A stretch of 64,000 nt of DNA, from assembly GCA_958295905.1 (NCBI GenBank), contig OY282382.1, positions 5,142,910 through 5,206,909 on the forward strand, read 5' to 3'. The notes below the pieces were generated by a model, which was not told the origin of the DNA, made no database searches, and saw nothing but the letters and a program-made list of their open reading frames with translations. Source of the DNA: an uncultured Vicinamibacterales bacterium. Its GTDB lineage: Bacteria; Acidobacteriota; Vicinamibacteria; Vicinamibacterales; UBA8438. A program made the position numbers and the translations under genes. The stretch's first letter is position 1; each line of letters starts with the position of its first letter. Shown here in pieces: positions 45,417-54,256 of this stretch.

Positions 45417-46626
45417 GACGGGCCCTCCTGCGCCGCACGTTGGCCTGAACCACGACGTAATCGATGAGGGGGGCGAACAGGTTCATGAAGAGGATGGCCA
45501 GCATCATGCCTTCCGGATAGGCGGGATTCACCACCCGGATCAGCACCACGAGCAGGCCGATGAGGAATCCGTAGGCATAGTGTCCGCTCGGGGTCGATGG
45601 CCCGGACACCGGATCGGTCGCCATGTACACCGTCCCGAACGCCCAGCCGCCCAACAAATAGTGCCAGAGCGGGGTCACCTCGAAGAACGGATTGGTCATC
45701 GACCCGACGGCATTGAGCAGCCACGCCGCGCCCAGCGTCCCCACCGCGACGCTGGCCATGATGCGCCACGATCCCACCCCCGTCCCAACCAGCACCGCGG
45801 CCCCGGCCAGGCACGCCAGCACCGACGTCTCGCCCATCGACCCCGGCATCCACCCGGCGAACGCCTGCCAGGGACTCAGGGTCTCGACAACCGCCGGCAT
45901 CCCGCGTTCGGTCGCGAGCGCGAGCACCGTCGCGCCGCTGACGCCGTCGGGAGCCGTGCCCGCCGCGATCCAGACGGCGTCTCCGGACATGTCGGCCGGA
46001 TAGGCGAAGAACAGGAAGGCGCGGGCGGTCAGGGCCGGATTCAGGACGTTCATGCCGGTCCCGCCGAAGATCTCCTTGCCCACGACCACGCCGAACGACA
46101 CGCCGAGGGCCACCTGCCACAGGGGGATGGTCGCGGGCAGGGTCAGCGGCAGCAGCATCCCCGTGACCAGGAACCCTTCGTTGATCTCGTGCCTCCGGAC
46201 CCCGGCGAACACCGCCTCCCAGAGCCCGCCGACCGCGAAGGTCACCGCCAGCACCGGCCCGAAGTAGAGCGCGCCGTGCACCAGACAGGCCCACGCATCG
46301 TCCGGTGCGAACGCCAGGCCCATCCCCCGCATGGCATCGGTCTGCCAGACGTCGAGCGGCGGCGCCCCGGCGGCGATCGCCAGATGCGCCTGATACCCGG
46401 TGTTGTGGAGGGCCATGTAGATGCACCCGGCGAGCGCGACGACCACCGTCACCATCAGGCGCTTCATGTCGAGGGCATCGCGCACGTGCGGGGTCGACTG
46501 CGTGACCTCGCCGGGGGTGAACAGGAAGGTGTCCTGCGCCTCCCACAGCGGATAGAGGCGCTCGAAGCGTCCCCCCTTCTCGAAGCGGTGGGCCTGCCGG
46601 TCGAGCAGGTCGCGCAGGAACTTCAT
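45406..46626 (-). CDS. nqrB: Na+-NQR subunit B (covalent FMN, quinone and Na+ site)
   Basis: Main membrane subunit, 406 residues, about ten helices. Covalent FMN site T233 in PDGVSGATVLA; VGKEIFGGTGMNVLNPALTA and MATDPVSGPSTPSGHYAYG are conserved. It overlaps nqrC by 11 bases and follows nqrA by one base, so all subunits are tightly coupled. Confidence 0.97.
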   Translation of the reverse strand: MKFLRDLLDRQAHRFEKGGRFERLYPLWEAQDTFLFTPGEVTQSTPHVRDALDMKRLMVTVVVALAGCIYMALHNTGYQAHLAIAAGAPPLDVWQTDAMRGMGLAFAPDDAWACLVHGALYFGPVLAVTFAVGGLWEAVFAGVRRHEINEGFLVTGMLLPLTLPATIPLWQVALGVSFGVVVGKEIFGGTGMNVLNPALTARAFLFFAYPADMSGDAVWIAAGTAPDGVSGATVLALATERGMPAVVETLSPWQAFAGWMPGSMGETSVLACLAGAAVLVGTGVGSWRIMASVAVGTLGAAWLLNAVGSMTNPFFEVTPLWHYLLGGWAFGTVYMATDPVSGPSTPSGHYAYGFLIGLLVVLIRVVNPAYPEGMMLAILFMNLFAPLIDYVVVQANVRRRRARHAG

Positions 46627-46627
46627 G

Positions 46628-48001
46628 TCAGCCCTCGGCCTCGAGGGTGGTCAGGACACGGCGCAGCGCGGCGCCGTAGTCGAGCTTGCTCGGACACACG
46701 AAGGAGCACAGCGCGAGGTCGTCCTCTTCGAGCTCCAGGCAGCCCAGCTCCTCGGCGCGCTCGACGTCGTGCATGACGAGCGCCCGCAACAGCGGCGTGG
46801 GCAGCAGGTCCAGGGGCATCACGCGTTCGTAGAGGCCGATCGGCACGATGGCCCGGCGGGACCCGTTCGTCGAGGTCGTGAACGGAAACCGCCGTCCCCG
46901 CCGCAGCGTCGAGAGGAAGGCCCGCGACGCCGAGAACTTTCGGAGTCCGGGCCGGAGCCAGCCCAGCCATTCGCGCTCGCGCCCCTCCCGGATCAGGCAG
47001 ATCTGCCGGTGATACCGGCCCAGGAACCCGGTGACCGCGCCCGACGCCGGACGCCCCGCGAGCAGCGACCCCGACACCACCCGTACCCCCTCGTCGATCG
47101 ACTCGCCGGCCAGGACGTCGGCGGTCGCCGCCCCGAGCCGCGTCCGGACCAGCCGGGGGCGCGACAGGGCCGGCCCGGCCAACGCCACCACGCGTTCCAC
47201 CGCCAGCTCGCCCGTCTCGAACAGCCGCCCGATGGCCGCGACGTCCTGATACCCGACGTACCACACCTGCCGGTTGCGATGCACCGGGTCCAGCCGGTGG
47301 ATGTGCACGCCGGGGGTACCGGCCGGGTGGACGCCGGCGAACTCCTCGCGCCGAAACCGATCGCCGGCCGGCACCGGCACCCGGGCGTCCGGCCCCGTGC
47401 ACACGTAGACGACGCCGTCGGTCAGTTGCGCCAGCGCCTTCAGGCCGTGCTCGAACGGCCCGTGCGCGCCGTCGAGCGCCGCCTCGACCCGCGGCGCCAG
47501 CGGCTCGGTGTCGATGGCGGTTACGAAGATGGAATGCGGCCGCGTCCGGGGATCGGCGACGCGGCCGAACGGCCGGGCGCGAACGGCCGGCCAGAGACCC
47601 GACTCGAGCAGCAGTTCCCGCACGCCGTCGCCGCCGAGGCCGGTGGGATGCCGGCCGGAAAACGAGGAGAACCCGACCGACGCGCCGCCGCGGCCCTCCT
47701 GCTCGTCCCGGCCGAGAGCGATCACGATCGACCGGAAGCTCCGCCGCTCCCCGCGATGGACCGCCTCGACGGTTCCGGCGGCCGGAGACGTGAACCGGAC
47801 GCCGGGGCGCTTCTTGTCCTCGAACAACAGCCCGCCGCGGCGCACGTCGTCACCTTCCGCGACGCGCATCGTGGGCCGCAGGCCGACGTAGTCGTCAGCC
47901 AGCAACGCGACCCGCCGCGTCATCCGGGCGGCGCCGACCGTCTGGTCGGGCTCTCCCGAGACCGGCAACCGCAATCCCTTGCGAATGGTGTGTCGCCCCA
48001 T
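46628..48001 (-). CDS. nqrA: Na+-NQR subunit A
   Basis: Cytoplasmic peripheral subunit, 457 residues. Starts MGRHTIRKGLRLPVSGEPDQ, the usual NqrA N-terminus, with RRGGLLFEDKKRPGVRFTSP and the C-terminal CSFVCPSKLDYGAALRRVL. NqrA lacks redox cofactors of its own and contacts quinone and NqrB/NqrC. First gene of the operon; I did not find a convincing promoter in the 48002-48241 spacer. Confidence 0.96.
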   Translation of the reverse strand: MGRHTIRKGLRLPVSGEPDQTVGAARMTRRVALLADDYVGLRPTMRVAEGDDVRRGGLLFEDKKRPGVRFTSPAAGTVEAVHRGERRSFRSIVIALGRDEQEGRGGASVGFSSFSGRHPTGLGGDGVRELLLESGLWPAVRARPFGRVADPRTRPHSIFVTAIDTEPLAPRVEAALDGAHGPFEHGLKALAQLTDGVVYVCTGPDARVPVPAGDRFRREEFAGVHPAGTPGVHIHRLDPVHRNRQVWYVGYQDVAAIGRLFETGELAVERVVALAGPALSRPRLVRTRLGAATADVLAGESIDEGVRVVSGSLLAGRPASGAVTGFLGRYHRQICLIREGREREWLGWLRPGLRKFSASRAFLSTLRRGRRFPFTTSTNGSRRAIVPIGLYERVMPLDLLPTPLLRALVMHDVERAEELGCLELEEDDLALCSFVCPSKLDYGAALRRVLTTLEAEG

Positions 48002-48241
48002 TTACGGCATCAGAAAGGAACCCGGGCCAGACCGTCTTGAACCGGCAACGCCGTCTTCGACCGGGGGCGGGTCCGGGCCGGGCGATTTTGTGAAGTTTTT
48101 CTCAAGCTCAGCCGACCCAAGGGACTGACCGTTCCGAACAACCCGCATTCAAAGGGCTCCTGCTCGATCTGCATCGTACCAACAGGCGCTGTACGAAGTC
48201 AATTTCGCCACCGTAACCCCTGATCGGCCAGACAGTTACAT
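48002..48241. other. Divergent nqrA/thiS spacer
   Basis: This stretch must hold the nqrA promoter (minus) and the region upstream of thiS (plus). It is less GC-rich than its surroundings near 48090-48120 (TTTTGTGAAGTTTTTCTCAAG). I found no thiamin-pyrophosphate riboswitch core and no clear minus-strand promoter. Confidence 0.4.
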
Positions 48242-48271
48242 TTGACTTCGCCGGAGCCGGGGAAATATGAT
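48242..48271 (+). promoter_or_regulatory. Candidate promoter of thiS-thiG
   Basis: -35 TTGACT (48242-48247), 18-base spacer, -10 TATGAT (48266-48271). The only upstream in-frame ATG of thiS (48267) lies inside the -10 box, so translation must start downstream, at the GTG 48330. Confidence 0.55.
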
Positions 48272-48329
48272 CCCGCCGGTCGGCAGTCCGGCGCGGATCG
48301 CGGCCATCGACAATCCTCCGTCCATCACT

Positions 48330-48530
48330 GTGCGGATTACTCTGAACGGCGACTCGTACGACCTCGGCGAACCGATGACGATCAGCCGCCTGCTGGCGCG
48401 GCTCGACGTCGATCCGCGCCGCGTCGCCGTCGAGCACAACCTCGTCGTCGTGAAGCGGACCGCGTACGGGTCGACGACGGTGCAGGCGGAGGATACGGTC
48501 GAGATCGTCAATTTCGTGGGCGGCGGATAG
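48330..48530 (+). CDS. thiS: Sulfur carrier protein ThiS
   Basis: A 66-residue ubiquitin-like protein whose C-terminal glycine is activated and thiocarboxylated to give sulfur for the thiamin thiazole. Starts [20 protein letters not shown] and ends [10 protein letters not shown] with the required terminal GG. The GTG start gives the family length; the longer ATG form overlaps the predicted -10 box. Directly followed by thiG. Confidence 0.9.
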   Translation: MRITLNGDSYDLGEPMTISRLLARLDVDPRRVAVEHNLVVVKRTAYGSTTVQAEDTVEIVNFVGGG

Positions 48531-48562
48531 CCGGGCCGTCCGATCCGGTTCCTGTCATACTC

Positions 48563-49348
48563 ATGGACATGGGCAACGATACGCTGGTGATTGCCGGGAA
48601 GGCCTTCTCGTCACGCCTGATCGTCGGTACCGGCAAGTACGCTTCCAACGAGATCATGCAGCGGGCGCACGACGCCTCCGGGGCCGAGCTGGTGACGGTG
48701 GCGGTTCGCCGGGTCAACCTCACCGACCGCAGCCGGGCGTCGCTGCTCGACTTCATCGACACCGGCCGGTACTCCCTCCTTCCCAACACCGCCGGCTGCT
48801 ACACCGCGGAAGAGGCCGTTCGAACCGCGCGGCTGGGGCGCGAGGTCGGGTTGTCGGAGTGGGTCAAGCTGGAGGTCATCGGAGACGAACGGACGCTGTT
48901 CCCCGACAACGACGGCCTGCTCGAGGCGACCCGCGTCCTCGTCAAGGAAGGGTTCGTCGTGCTTCCCTATACCAACGACGACCCCGTGGTGTGCCGCAAG
49001 CTGGAAGACGCGGGGGCGGCCGCGGTCATGCCGCTCGGCGCCCCGATCGGTTCCGGACTCGGCATCCAGAACATCAACAACATTCGCATCATCCGCGAGT
49101 TCGCGGGGGTCCCGGTCATCGTGGACGCCGGGGTCGGCACCGCATCCGACGCCGCCATCGCGATGGAGCTCGGGGTGGACGGGGTCTTGATGAACACCGC
49201 CATCGCCGGCGCCCGCGACCCCGTCGCCATGGCCGACGCCATGAAGCTCGCGGTGGCGGCCGGCCGCCGGGCGCACCTGGCCGGCCGCATCGCCCCGCGG
49301 CGCTACGCCACCGCGAGCAGCCCCGCGGACGGTCTGCTTTCCGCGTAG
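48563..49348 (+). CDS. thiG: Thiazole synthase ThiG
   Basis: Condenses deoxyxylulose 5-phosphate, dehydroglycine and ThiS thiocarboxylate into the thiazole. The 261-residue TIM barrel has [14 protein letters not shown], the Schiff-base lysine in [19 protein letters not shown], and [15 protein letters not shown] with [14 protein letters not shown] for phosphate binding. A second ATG two codons later is equally possible. Other thi genes are not in the window. Confidence 0.96.
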   Translation: MDMGNDTLVIAGKAFSSRLIVGTGKYASNEIMQRAHDASGAELVTVAVRRVNLTDRSRASLLDFIDTGRYSLLPNTAGCYTAEEAVRTARLGREVGLSEWVKLEVIGDERTLFPDNDGLLEATRVLVKEGFVVLPYTNDDPVVCRKLEDAGAAAVMPLGAPIGSGLGIQNINNIRIIREFAGVPVIVDAGVGTASDAAIAMELGVDGVLMNTAIAGARDPVAMADAMKLAVAAGRRAHLAGRIAPRRYATASSPADGLLSA

Positions 49349-49504
49349 GTCCGGAACGACCTCGGCCGGGTCGGAGCGGTGCGCCGGTTGAAGCGGCGCG
49401 TCGCCGCCGGACCGGATGCGGCGGGCCGGGCAGGACGCCGACGCGGGGGATCGGCCATCCATCGTGCCGTCGGAGATCTGCGTCCGGCGGGGAGCCCCGC
49501 GACG

Positions 49505-50902
49505 ATGCGCGAACGAGAAGAGGATCCGGCCCGGAACGCCCCGTCCCCCGACGACCCCGACCAGCAGCACCGGGCCGCGCTCGCCGCGCTCCAGGATGCC
49601 CTGGCGCCGAAGCCGGAGTTGCCCCCGCCCCCCCCCGGCTTCGACGACCGGCAGATCGGCGCGCTGAACGAGACTTGGCGCCTGCTCCCCCAAGAACCCG
49701 AGAAGGACATCGATCTCGGTACCGGGTGGCGCCGCCGGCTGCGCAACATCGCATGGCGGCTGCTCCGGCCGATCCTCGAACGCCAGCAGCGGTTCAACAT
49801 GTCGCTCGTCCAACACCTCGACGGCAACGCGGGCGGGATGCTCGAGAGCCGGAAAGCCACCGTGGCGGTCATCACGCTGCTCGACCGCCACCTGGGAGCG
49901 CTCGCCGCGTTTCAGTCCCGGCTCATCCACGTCCTCAACCACTCCGTCGATGCCCTGCAGCGGACCAGGGACGCCCAGGAGGACCTGCGCCGATCCGTCG
50001 ACGCGCTGGAGGGCCTGCGCCGATCCGTCGACGCGCTGGAGGGCCTGCGCCAATCCGTCAATCTCGCCACCGCATCGACCCACGCGTTGAAGCGCGAGGT
50101 CGAGCGGCTGCGGCGCCCGTCCACGAGGCCGGTCGAAGACGCCGACGGCGGCCACGCCGACCGCCCCCGGCCGGTCCCGGCGGAGACGGATCTCGACGCC
50201 CACCAGTACGTCTGCTTCGAGGACGTCTTCCGCGGGTCACCCGAGGAGATCGCGGCGGGGCAACGCGCGTATCTGCCGTACTTCGAGAGCGCGTCGGACG
50301 TGCTGGACGTCGGGTGCGGCCGCGGCGAGTTCCTGGCCCTGCTGCGCGACGAGGGCATCGCCGGCCGCGGCGTCGACGCCAACGCCGCCGCGGTCGAGCG
50401 CTGCCGGGAGCGGGGCCTGGAAGCCACCCGGTCCGACGCGCTCGGATACCTGCGCAACCTGCCCGACGAATCGATCGGCGGCCTGTTCTCGGCCCAAGTC
50501 GTCGAGCACCTCGAGGCCGACTACCTCATGCAGTTGCTCGCCGCCGCCCACCGCACCCTCCGGCCGGGCTCCCGCATCGTGCTGGAAACCATCAACCCGG
50601 CGTCGTGGACGGCGTTCTTCAGCGCCTACGTGCGGGACGTCACGCACCGCCACCCCCTGCACCCCGACACGCTGGGCCATCTCCTGCGGGCCGGCGGCTT
50701 CGTCGACGTCACCATCGTCTACCGGGCACCGGTGCCCGACGCGGCGAAGCTCCAACGCGCCGCGGTCGACCCGGGGCTGGCCGCCACGCCGACCGGCACC
50801 GCCGTCCGCCGGCTGGCGGAGACCGTGAACCAGCACGCCGACCGCCTGAACGGCTTGGCCTTTGCCGAGCAGGACTACGCCGCGGTCGGCCGGCGCCCGT
50901 AG
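49505..50902 (+). CDS. Coiled-coil SAM-dependent methyltransferase
   Basis: A 465-residue protein in two parts. Residues ~1-220 are helical and charged, with an 11-residue tandem repeat around 160-188 (DLRRSVDALEG, LRRSVDALEG, LRQSV) suggesting a coiled coil. Residues ~235-465 are a class I methyltransferase: SAM loop SDVLDVGCGRGEFLALLRDEG near 265, SAQVVEHLEADYLMQLL, and ETINPASWTAFFSAYVRD. Similar methyltransferases with FxDxFRG before the SAM loop occur in O-antigen chain-capping enzymes. With gmd, the GT39-like gene and a ligase nearby, an envelope-glycan role is likely; substrate unknown. Confidence 0.8.
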   Translation: MREREEDPARNAPSPDDPDQQHRAALAALQDALAPKPELPPPPPGFDDRQIGALNETWRLLPQEPEKDIDLGTGWRRRLRNIAWRLLRPILERQQRFNMSLVQHLDGNAGGMLESRKATVAVITLLDRHLGALAAFQSRLIHVLNHSVDALQRTRDAQEDLRRSVDALEGLRRSVDALEGLRQSVNLATASTHALKREVERLRRPSTRPVEDADGGHADRPRPVPAETDLDAHQYVCFEDVFRGSPEEIAAGQRAYLPYFESASDVLDVGCGRGEFLALLRDEGIAGRGVDANAAAVERCRERGLEATRSDALGYLRNLPDESIGGLFSAQVVEHLEADYLMQLLAAAHRTLRPGSRIVLETINPASWTAFFSAYVRDVTHRHPLHPDTLGHLLRAGGFVDVTIVYRAPVPDAAKLQRAAVDPGLAATPTGTAVRRLAETVNQHADRLNGLAFAEQDYAAVGRRP

Positions 50903-50903
50903 C

Positions 50904-51110
50904 CCGGCAACCGCCGCCGGCGGCGACGCTGGCCGCCCAACCGACCCTCCAGGCGTCCGCACCGTTACCACGCCGCAGACGCCCGCCCCGGCAAACGCCG
51001 CCCGCGGCGACGCCGGCCGCCCAACCAACCTCCAGGCGTCCGCACCGTTACCACGCCGCAGACGCCCGCCCCGGCAAACGCCGCCCGCGGCGCCGGCCGC
51101 CCGAGTCGTC
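50904..51110 (-). repeat. Tandem family A repeats (84-base period, 2.5 copies)
   Basis: Two near-identical units begin at 50904 and 50988, a partial third at 51071. Each has GCCGCCCAACC(G/A)ACC head and stem GGCGTCCGC / GCAGACGCC, i.e. GGCGTC pairs GACGCC where other copies have GAGTC/GACTC. It lies between convergent genes, 54 bases beyond the GT39-like stop codon. Confidence 0.85.
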
Positions 51111-51163
51111 AACCTGGCAGGGCATCGACGGCCGATCTCAGGGGTGCGGCGTCCGCCGGCCGA

Positions 51164-53671
51164 TCAAGGTGACGGCTCGTCCCGCGGATCGCGCAACACG
51201 TCCACCCGGTACACCCGCAGACCGAGATTCCGGCGATCCGACGAGAGCCCCAGCGCCTGAGGCCGGAAGGCGGTCGCCCGGATGGTCAGCTCGGTCGATC
51301 CGGAGCGCTCGGACTCGGGCAGGTCCAACATGATCGTCTGCGGATCGTTTCCGACGACCAGCCCCTCCGCAATCCGATGCGGTCCCGCCCACACCGAGAT
51401 CTCGGCCGGCTCCATCTCGGGCGGGCGGGCGCCCGCCACCTCGAGCCTGATGCGGTCTCCGCCCGGGATGGCGACCGACGCCACGTCCCCGCTCCAGCGG
51501 AACCACCCGCCGTTCCCATCCCGCTCCGCCGCGTGGAAGCCGCGAAGGCCGGCCACGAGGTCGTCGACCGGATTGCCGACGTCGATCGCGGTCCTGGGGT
51601 TGGAGGCGTCACCCCGAGCCGCCTGCAGTATGCGCAGGCCGATGGAGAGGTCCACGCCGTCACGCGGCGCCCGGTCCCACGTCCGCTCCAGGGTGCGGAG
51701 GTCGATGCTCACCTGCCGGACCTCCGACAGCACCAGCTCCGGGGCGTGCAGCGAGAACCCGCGCTGGCCGGCGACGATGAACACCGGCCGGCCGCGCGCC
51801 AGCCAGTCGAGCATGACGTCCCGCAGGACCTCCCCGGGCTCGTCCTGCTGCACGAGCACGGCGTCGAGATCGTGCAGGTAGCCCAGTGACGTCTGAACGT
51901 GGGTCCCCGCCAGCTCCGGACTCACCAGCACCACGGCATCCTCGGGGAAGGTCCCCGCCACGTCAGCGCTCTGGGCCAGCACGCCGTCCCACAGCGGCTC
52001 GCCCAGCACGGACGTGCTGGGTCCCCCCACGAACCCGGCGAGAACCGCAGCCAGCGCCGTCCCCGCCACCACCCGAAACTCGAAGTAGACCCACTCCACC
52101 AGCCGGCCCGCGCCCATCGACGCCACCACCAGCATGCCCGGCAGGACGACGGGTACGAATCGCCGCATCGACCAGATGTGCTCGCCCGGCTCGAGCGGGT
52201 CGTACAGGTAGTGCAGGCTGACGACACCGGTCAGGATGAGCAGGAAGGCCAAGCCCTGATTCGCCCGTCCCGCCCGTCCCGACCACAGCAGCCACACCAG
52301 ACCAACCAGCGAGAGCCCGAGCACTGGCCACGACAGGTACCAGCTCAGCCAGAAGAGGGTGTCCGGCCACCGGCCGGAGTTGGTCGTGGCGTAGACGGCG
52401 GCATAAGCGGCCAGCAGCCCGACCAGCGCCCAGCCCACGGCCCGGGGCGCGACCGGGCCCAGACGCCGCCACTCTCCCCGCACCGCCAACAGCGCGACGC
52501 CGGCCGCCGCCAGCAGCAACGCCGTCAGACCGGCCGCCGACCCCGCCGACCAGGGGAGGATGGACGACCGCTCCAGCAACTGCCGGACGTAGAGCGTGTA
52601 GTCCGACGGGTACAGCACGTAATGGACCACGTTGTGGGCCAGCGCGAGACCGAACGCGGCGAACAGGAAGACCACGCATCGGCCACCGCTCTCCGGCCGG
52701 GCGAGAAGCCGCCAAGCGGCGAACGCGGCGAGCGCGACGGACAGCAGAACGACCATGTCGATCTTCGCGAAGCAGGCCAGCCCGAAGAACCCGCCGGCGG
52801 ACGCCGCCAGCCACGGCCGATCGCCGCGAAACGCCGCCAGCAACGCCAGCAGACCGGCCACGACGAAGAACTGCGCGACCGTCTCCGGCACCGGATACCT
52901 CGCGAACCACACCTGCGGCAGAGACACCGCGAAGAGCAGCGCGGCCAGGAGTCCCGTGCGGATGCCGCCGATGTGCGCGACCACGAGAAAAAGGCCCCCG
53001 GCGCTCAGCGCGGCGAACAGCGGCGCGACGAAGAGTGCCCCCCGGGGCGGGAACGTCTGGTGGAACAACGCCGCCAGTACCGGAAACAGCGGCGAGAAGC
53101 CGGCGGCGACCTCCGGCTCGCCGATGTCCGCGATCGTGAACCCCCCGGGGAATCTCGCGTACCGACCGAGCCCGAAGTCTCCCGGTTGGCGGTTCAGGAA
53201 CAGGTATTCCCGCACCTCGACCGGCAGTTCACGGAGCAGCGGATCGTCGAAGACAAGCGCGCCCGTCTCGGCGATTTTCCGGGCCAAGTTAAGGTAGACG
53301 GTGGCGTCGCCGCCGCTCACCACCGTTTCGTAGGGCGGGAAGAACAGGAATCCGGCGACCAGAGTGACGGCCAGGAACGCCGCGAGCCCCTTGCCGCCGA
53401 CTCGGGGGGGCAGCGCCGCCGGCCGCGGCGGACGCACGAAACGGAAATGCGCCACGAGCGCGACCGCCCCTGCCGCGAAGAGGGCCGCCAGGAGCCCCAG
53501 GCGCAGACGCCCGAGCTCGGCGATGAGCAGCGCCAACCAGGCGGCAACGCCGATGCCGAGCGCGACGCGGAGGAACCAGTGTTCGATCCAAGCCGTGCCC
53601 TCGGTGGCGGACGCCGCGCGCGCACCGCCCCCCGACGTCGTCCCCGCCGATACCGGGCGGCGCTCAGTCAT
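51164..53671 (-). CDS. GT39/ArnT-like membrane glycosyltransferase
   Basis: An 835-residue protein with a dozen or so hydrophobic helices in the first ~560 residues and a soluble C-terminal domain of ~270. The first periplasmic loop has the acidic SGGDATVYLNLARKIAETGA expected of GT-C enzymes, which use polyprenyl-phosphate sugars. The C-terminal part (PEDAVVLVSPELAGTHVQTS, beta-rich IRLEVAGARPPEME) resembles none I can name. Acceptor and sugar are unknown. It follows the phosphatase gene by ~60 bases in a likely envelope-sugar operon. Confidence 0.75.
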   Translation of the reverse strand: MTERRPVSAGTTSGGGARAASATEGTAWIEHWFLRVALGIGVAAWLALLIAELGRLRLGLLAALFAAGAVALVAHFRFVRPPRPAALPPRVGGKGLAAFLAVTLVAGFLFFPPYETVVSGGDATVYLNLARKIAETGALVFDDPLLRELPVEVREYLFLNRQPGDFGLGRYARFPGGFTIADIGEPEVAAGFSPLFPVLAALFHQTFPPRGALFVAPLFAALSAGGLFLVVAHIGGIRTGLLAALLFAVSLPQVWFARYPVPETVAQFFVVAGLLALLAAFRGDRPWLAASAGGFFGLACFAKIDMVVLLSVALAAFAAWRLLARPESGGRCVVFLFAAFGLALAHNVVHYVLYPSDYTLYVRQLLERSSILPWSAGSAAGLTALLLAAAGVALLAVRGEWRRLGPVAPRAVGWALVGLLAAYAAVYATTNSGRWPDTLFWLSWYLSWPVLGLSLVGLVWLLWSGRAGRANQGLAFLLILTGVVSLHYLYDPLEPGEHIWSMRRFVPVVLPGMLVVASMGAGRLVEWVYFEFRVVAGTALAAVLAGFVGGPSTSVLGEPLWDGVLAQSADVAGTFPEDAVVLVSPELAGTHVQTSLGYLHDLDAVLVQQDEPGEVLRDVMLDWLARGRPVFIVAGQRGFSLHAPELVLSEVRQVSIDLRTLERTWDRAPRDGVDLSIGLRILQAARGDASNPRTAIDVGNPVDDLVAGLRGFHAAERDGNGGWFRWSGDVASVAIPGGDRIRLEVAGARPPEMEPAEISVWAGPHRIAEGLVVGNDPQTIMLDLPESERSGSTELTIRATAFRPQALGLSSDRRNLGLRVYRVDVLRDPRDEPSP

Positions 53672-53730
53672 GGGGAGTCAGCAACGCGGTCACCAGAGGG
53701 AGACAGCGTATTCCCGCGGCGCGGACACCG

Positions 53731-54246
53731 TCAAGCAGCGGGCAGCGGGCGGCCGCGGGCCGCCAGCACGAGATCACAGACCTCGCGCACGGCTCCGTTC
53801 CCCCCGGGGCGCGCGGTGACGTAGCGCGCCGCACGCCGAACCGCAGGATAGGCGTCGGCGACACAGATCGGGATCCCGACCTGGCGGAGGCATTCGATGT
53901 CGTTGACGTCGTTGCCGACATAGACCACGGTGGCCGGGTCGAGTCTCCGATCGCGCAGAATCCGACGCAACGCCTCCCCCTTGGCGTCGCCGAGGCCCTG
54001 CACGCACTCTACGCCGAGCTTCGCGGCGCGGGCCGAGACGACCGGGTTCACTTCCGTGGACAGGATGAGACAGTCCACGCCGGCGCGGGACAGCATCTGC
54101 ACCCCCATGCCGTCGGCGCGGGAACAGAACACCGACTCCCGGCCGTCCTCCGCGACGAGCACGCGGTTGTCGGTCATGACGCCGTCGAAATCGAAGACGA
54201 CGAACGCCACCGATTCCAGGTGCGCACGGGCCAGTCGCACAGGCAT
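53731..54246 (-). CDS. KdsC/NeuA-type HAD phosphatase
   Basis: A 171-residue HAD hydrolase. Motif I is VFDFDGVMTDN (nucleophile and acid-base aspartates), motif III lies in GDAKGEALRRIL, motif IV in GNDVNDIECLRQVG. Motif II is LSTEVNPVVSARAAKLG rather than the TGR of KDO-8-phosphate phosphatase; that form is typical of the phosphatase part of sialic-acid-type cytidylyltransferases. It probably removes phosphate from a nonulosonate or similar 2-keto sugar acid, but no such synthase is in the window. Confidence 0.8.
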   Translation of the reverse strand: MPVRLARAHLESVAFVVFDFDGVMTDNRVLVAEDGRESVFCSRADGMGVQMLSRAGVDCLILSTEVNPVVSARAAKLGVECVQGLGDAKGEALRRILRDRRLDPATVVYVGNDVNDIECLRQVGIPICVADAYPAVRRAARYVTARPGGNGAVREVCDLVLAARGRPLPAA

Positions 54247-54256
54247 GCCGTCCGCG

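Noticed and set aside
48002..48330. Thiamin-pyrophosphate riboswitch ahead of thiS
   Set aside because: No CTGAGA or related THI-box core was seen, and the predicted leader is only about 50 bases.
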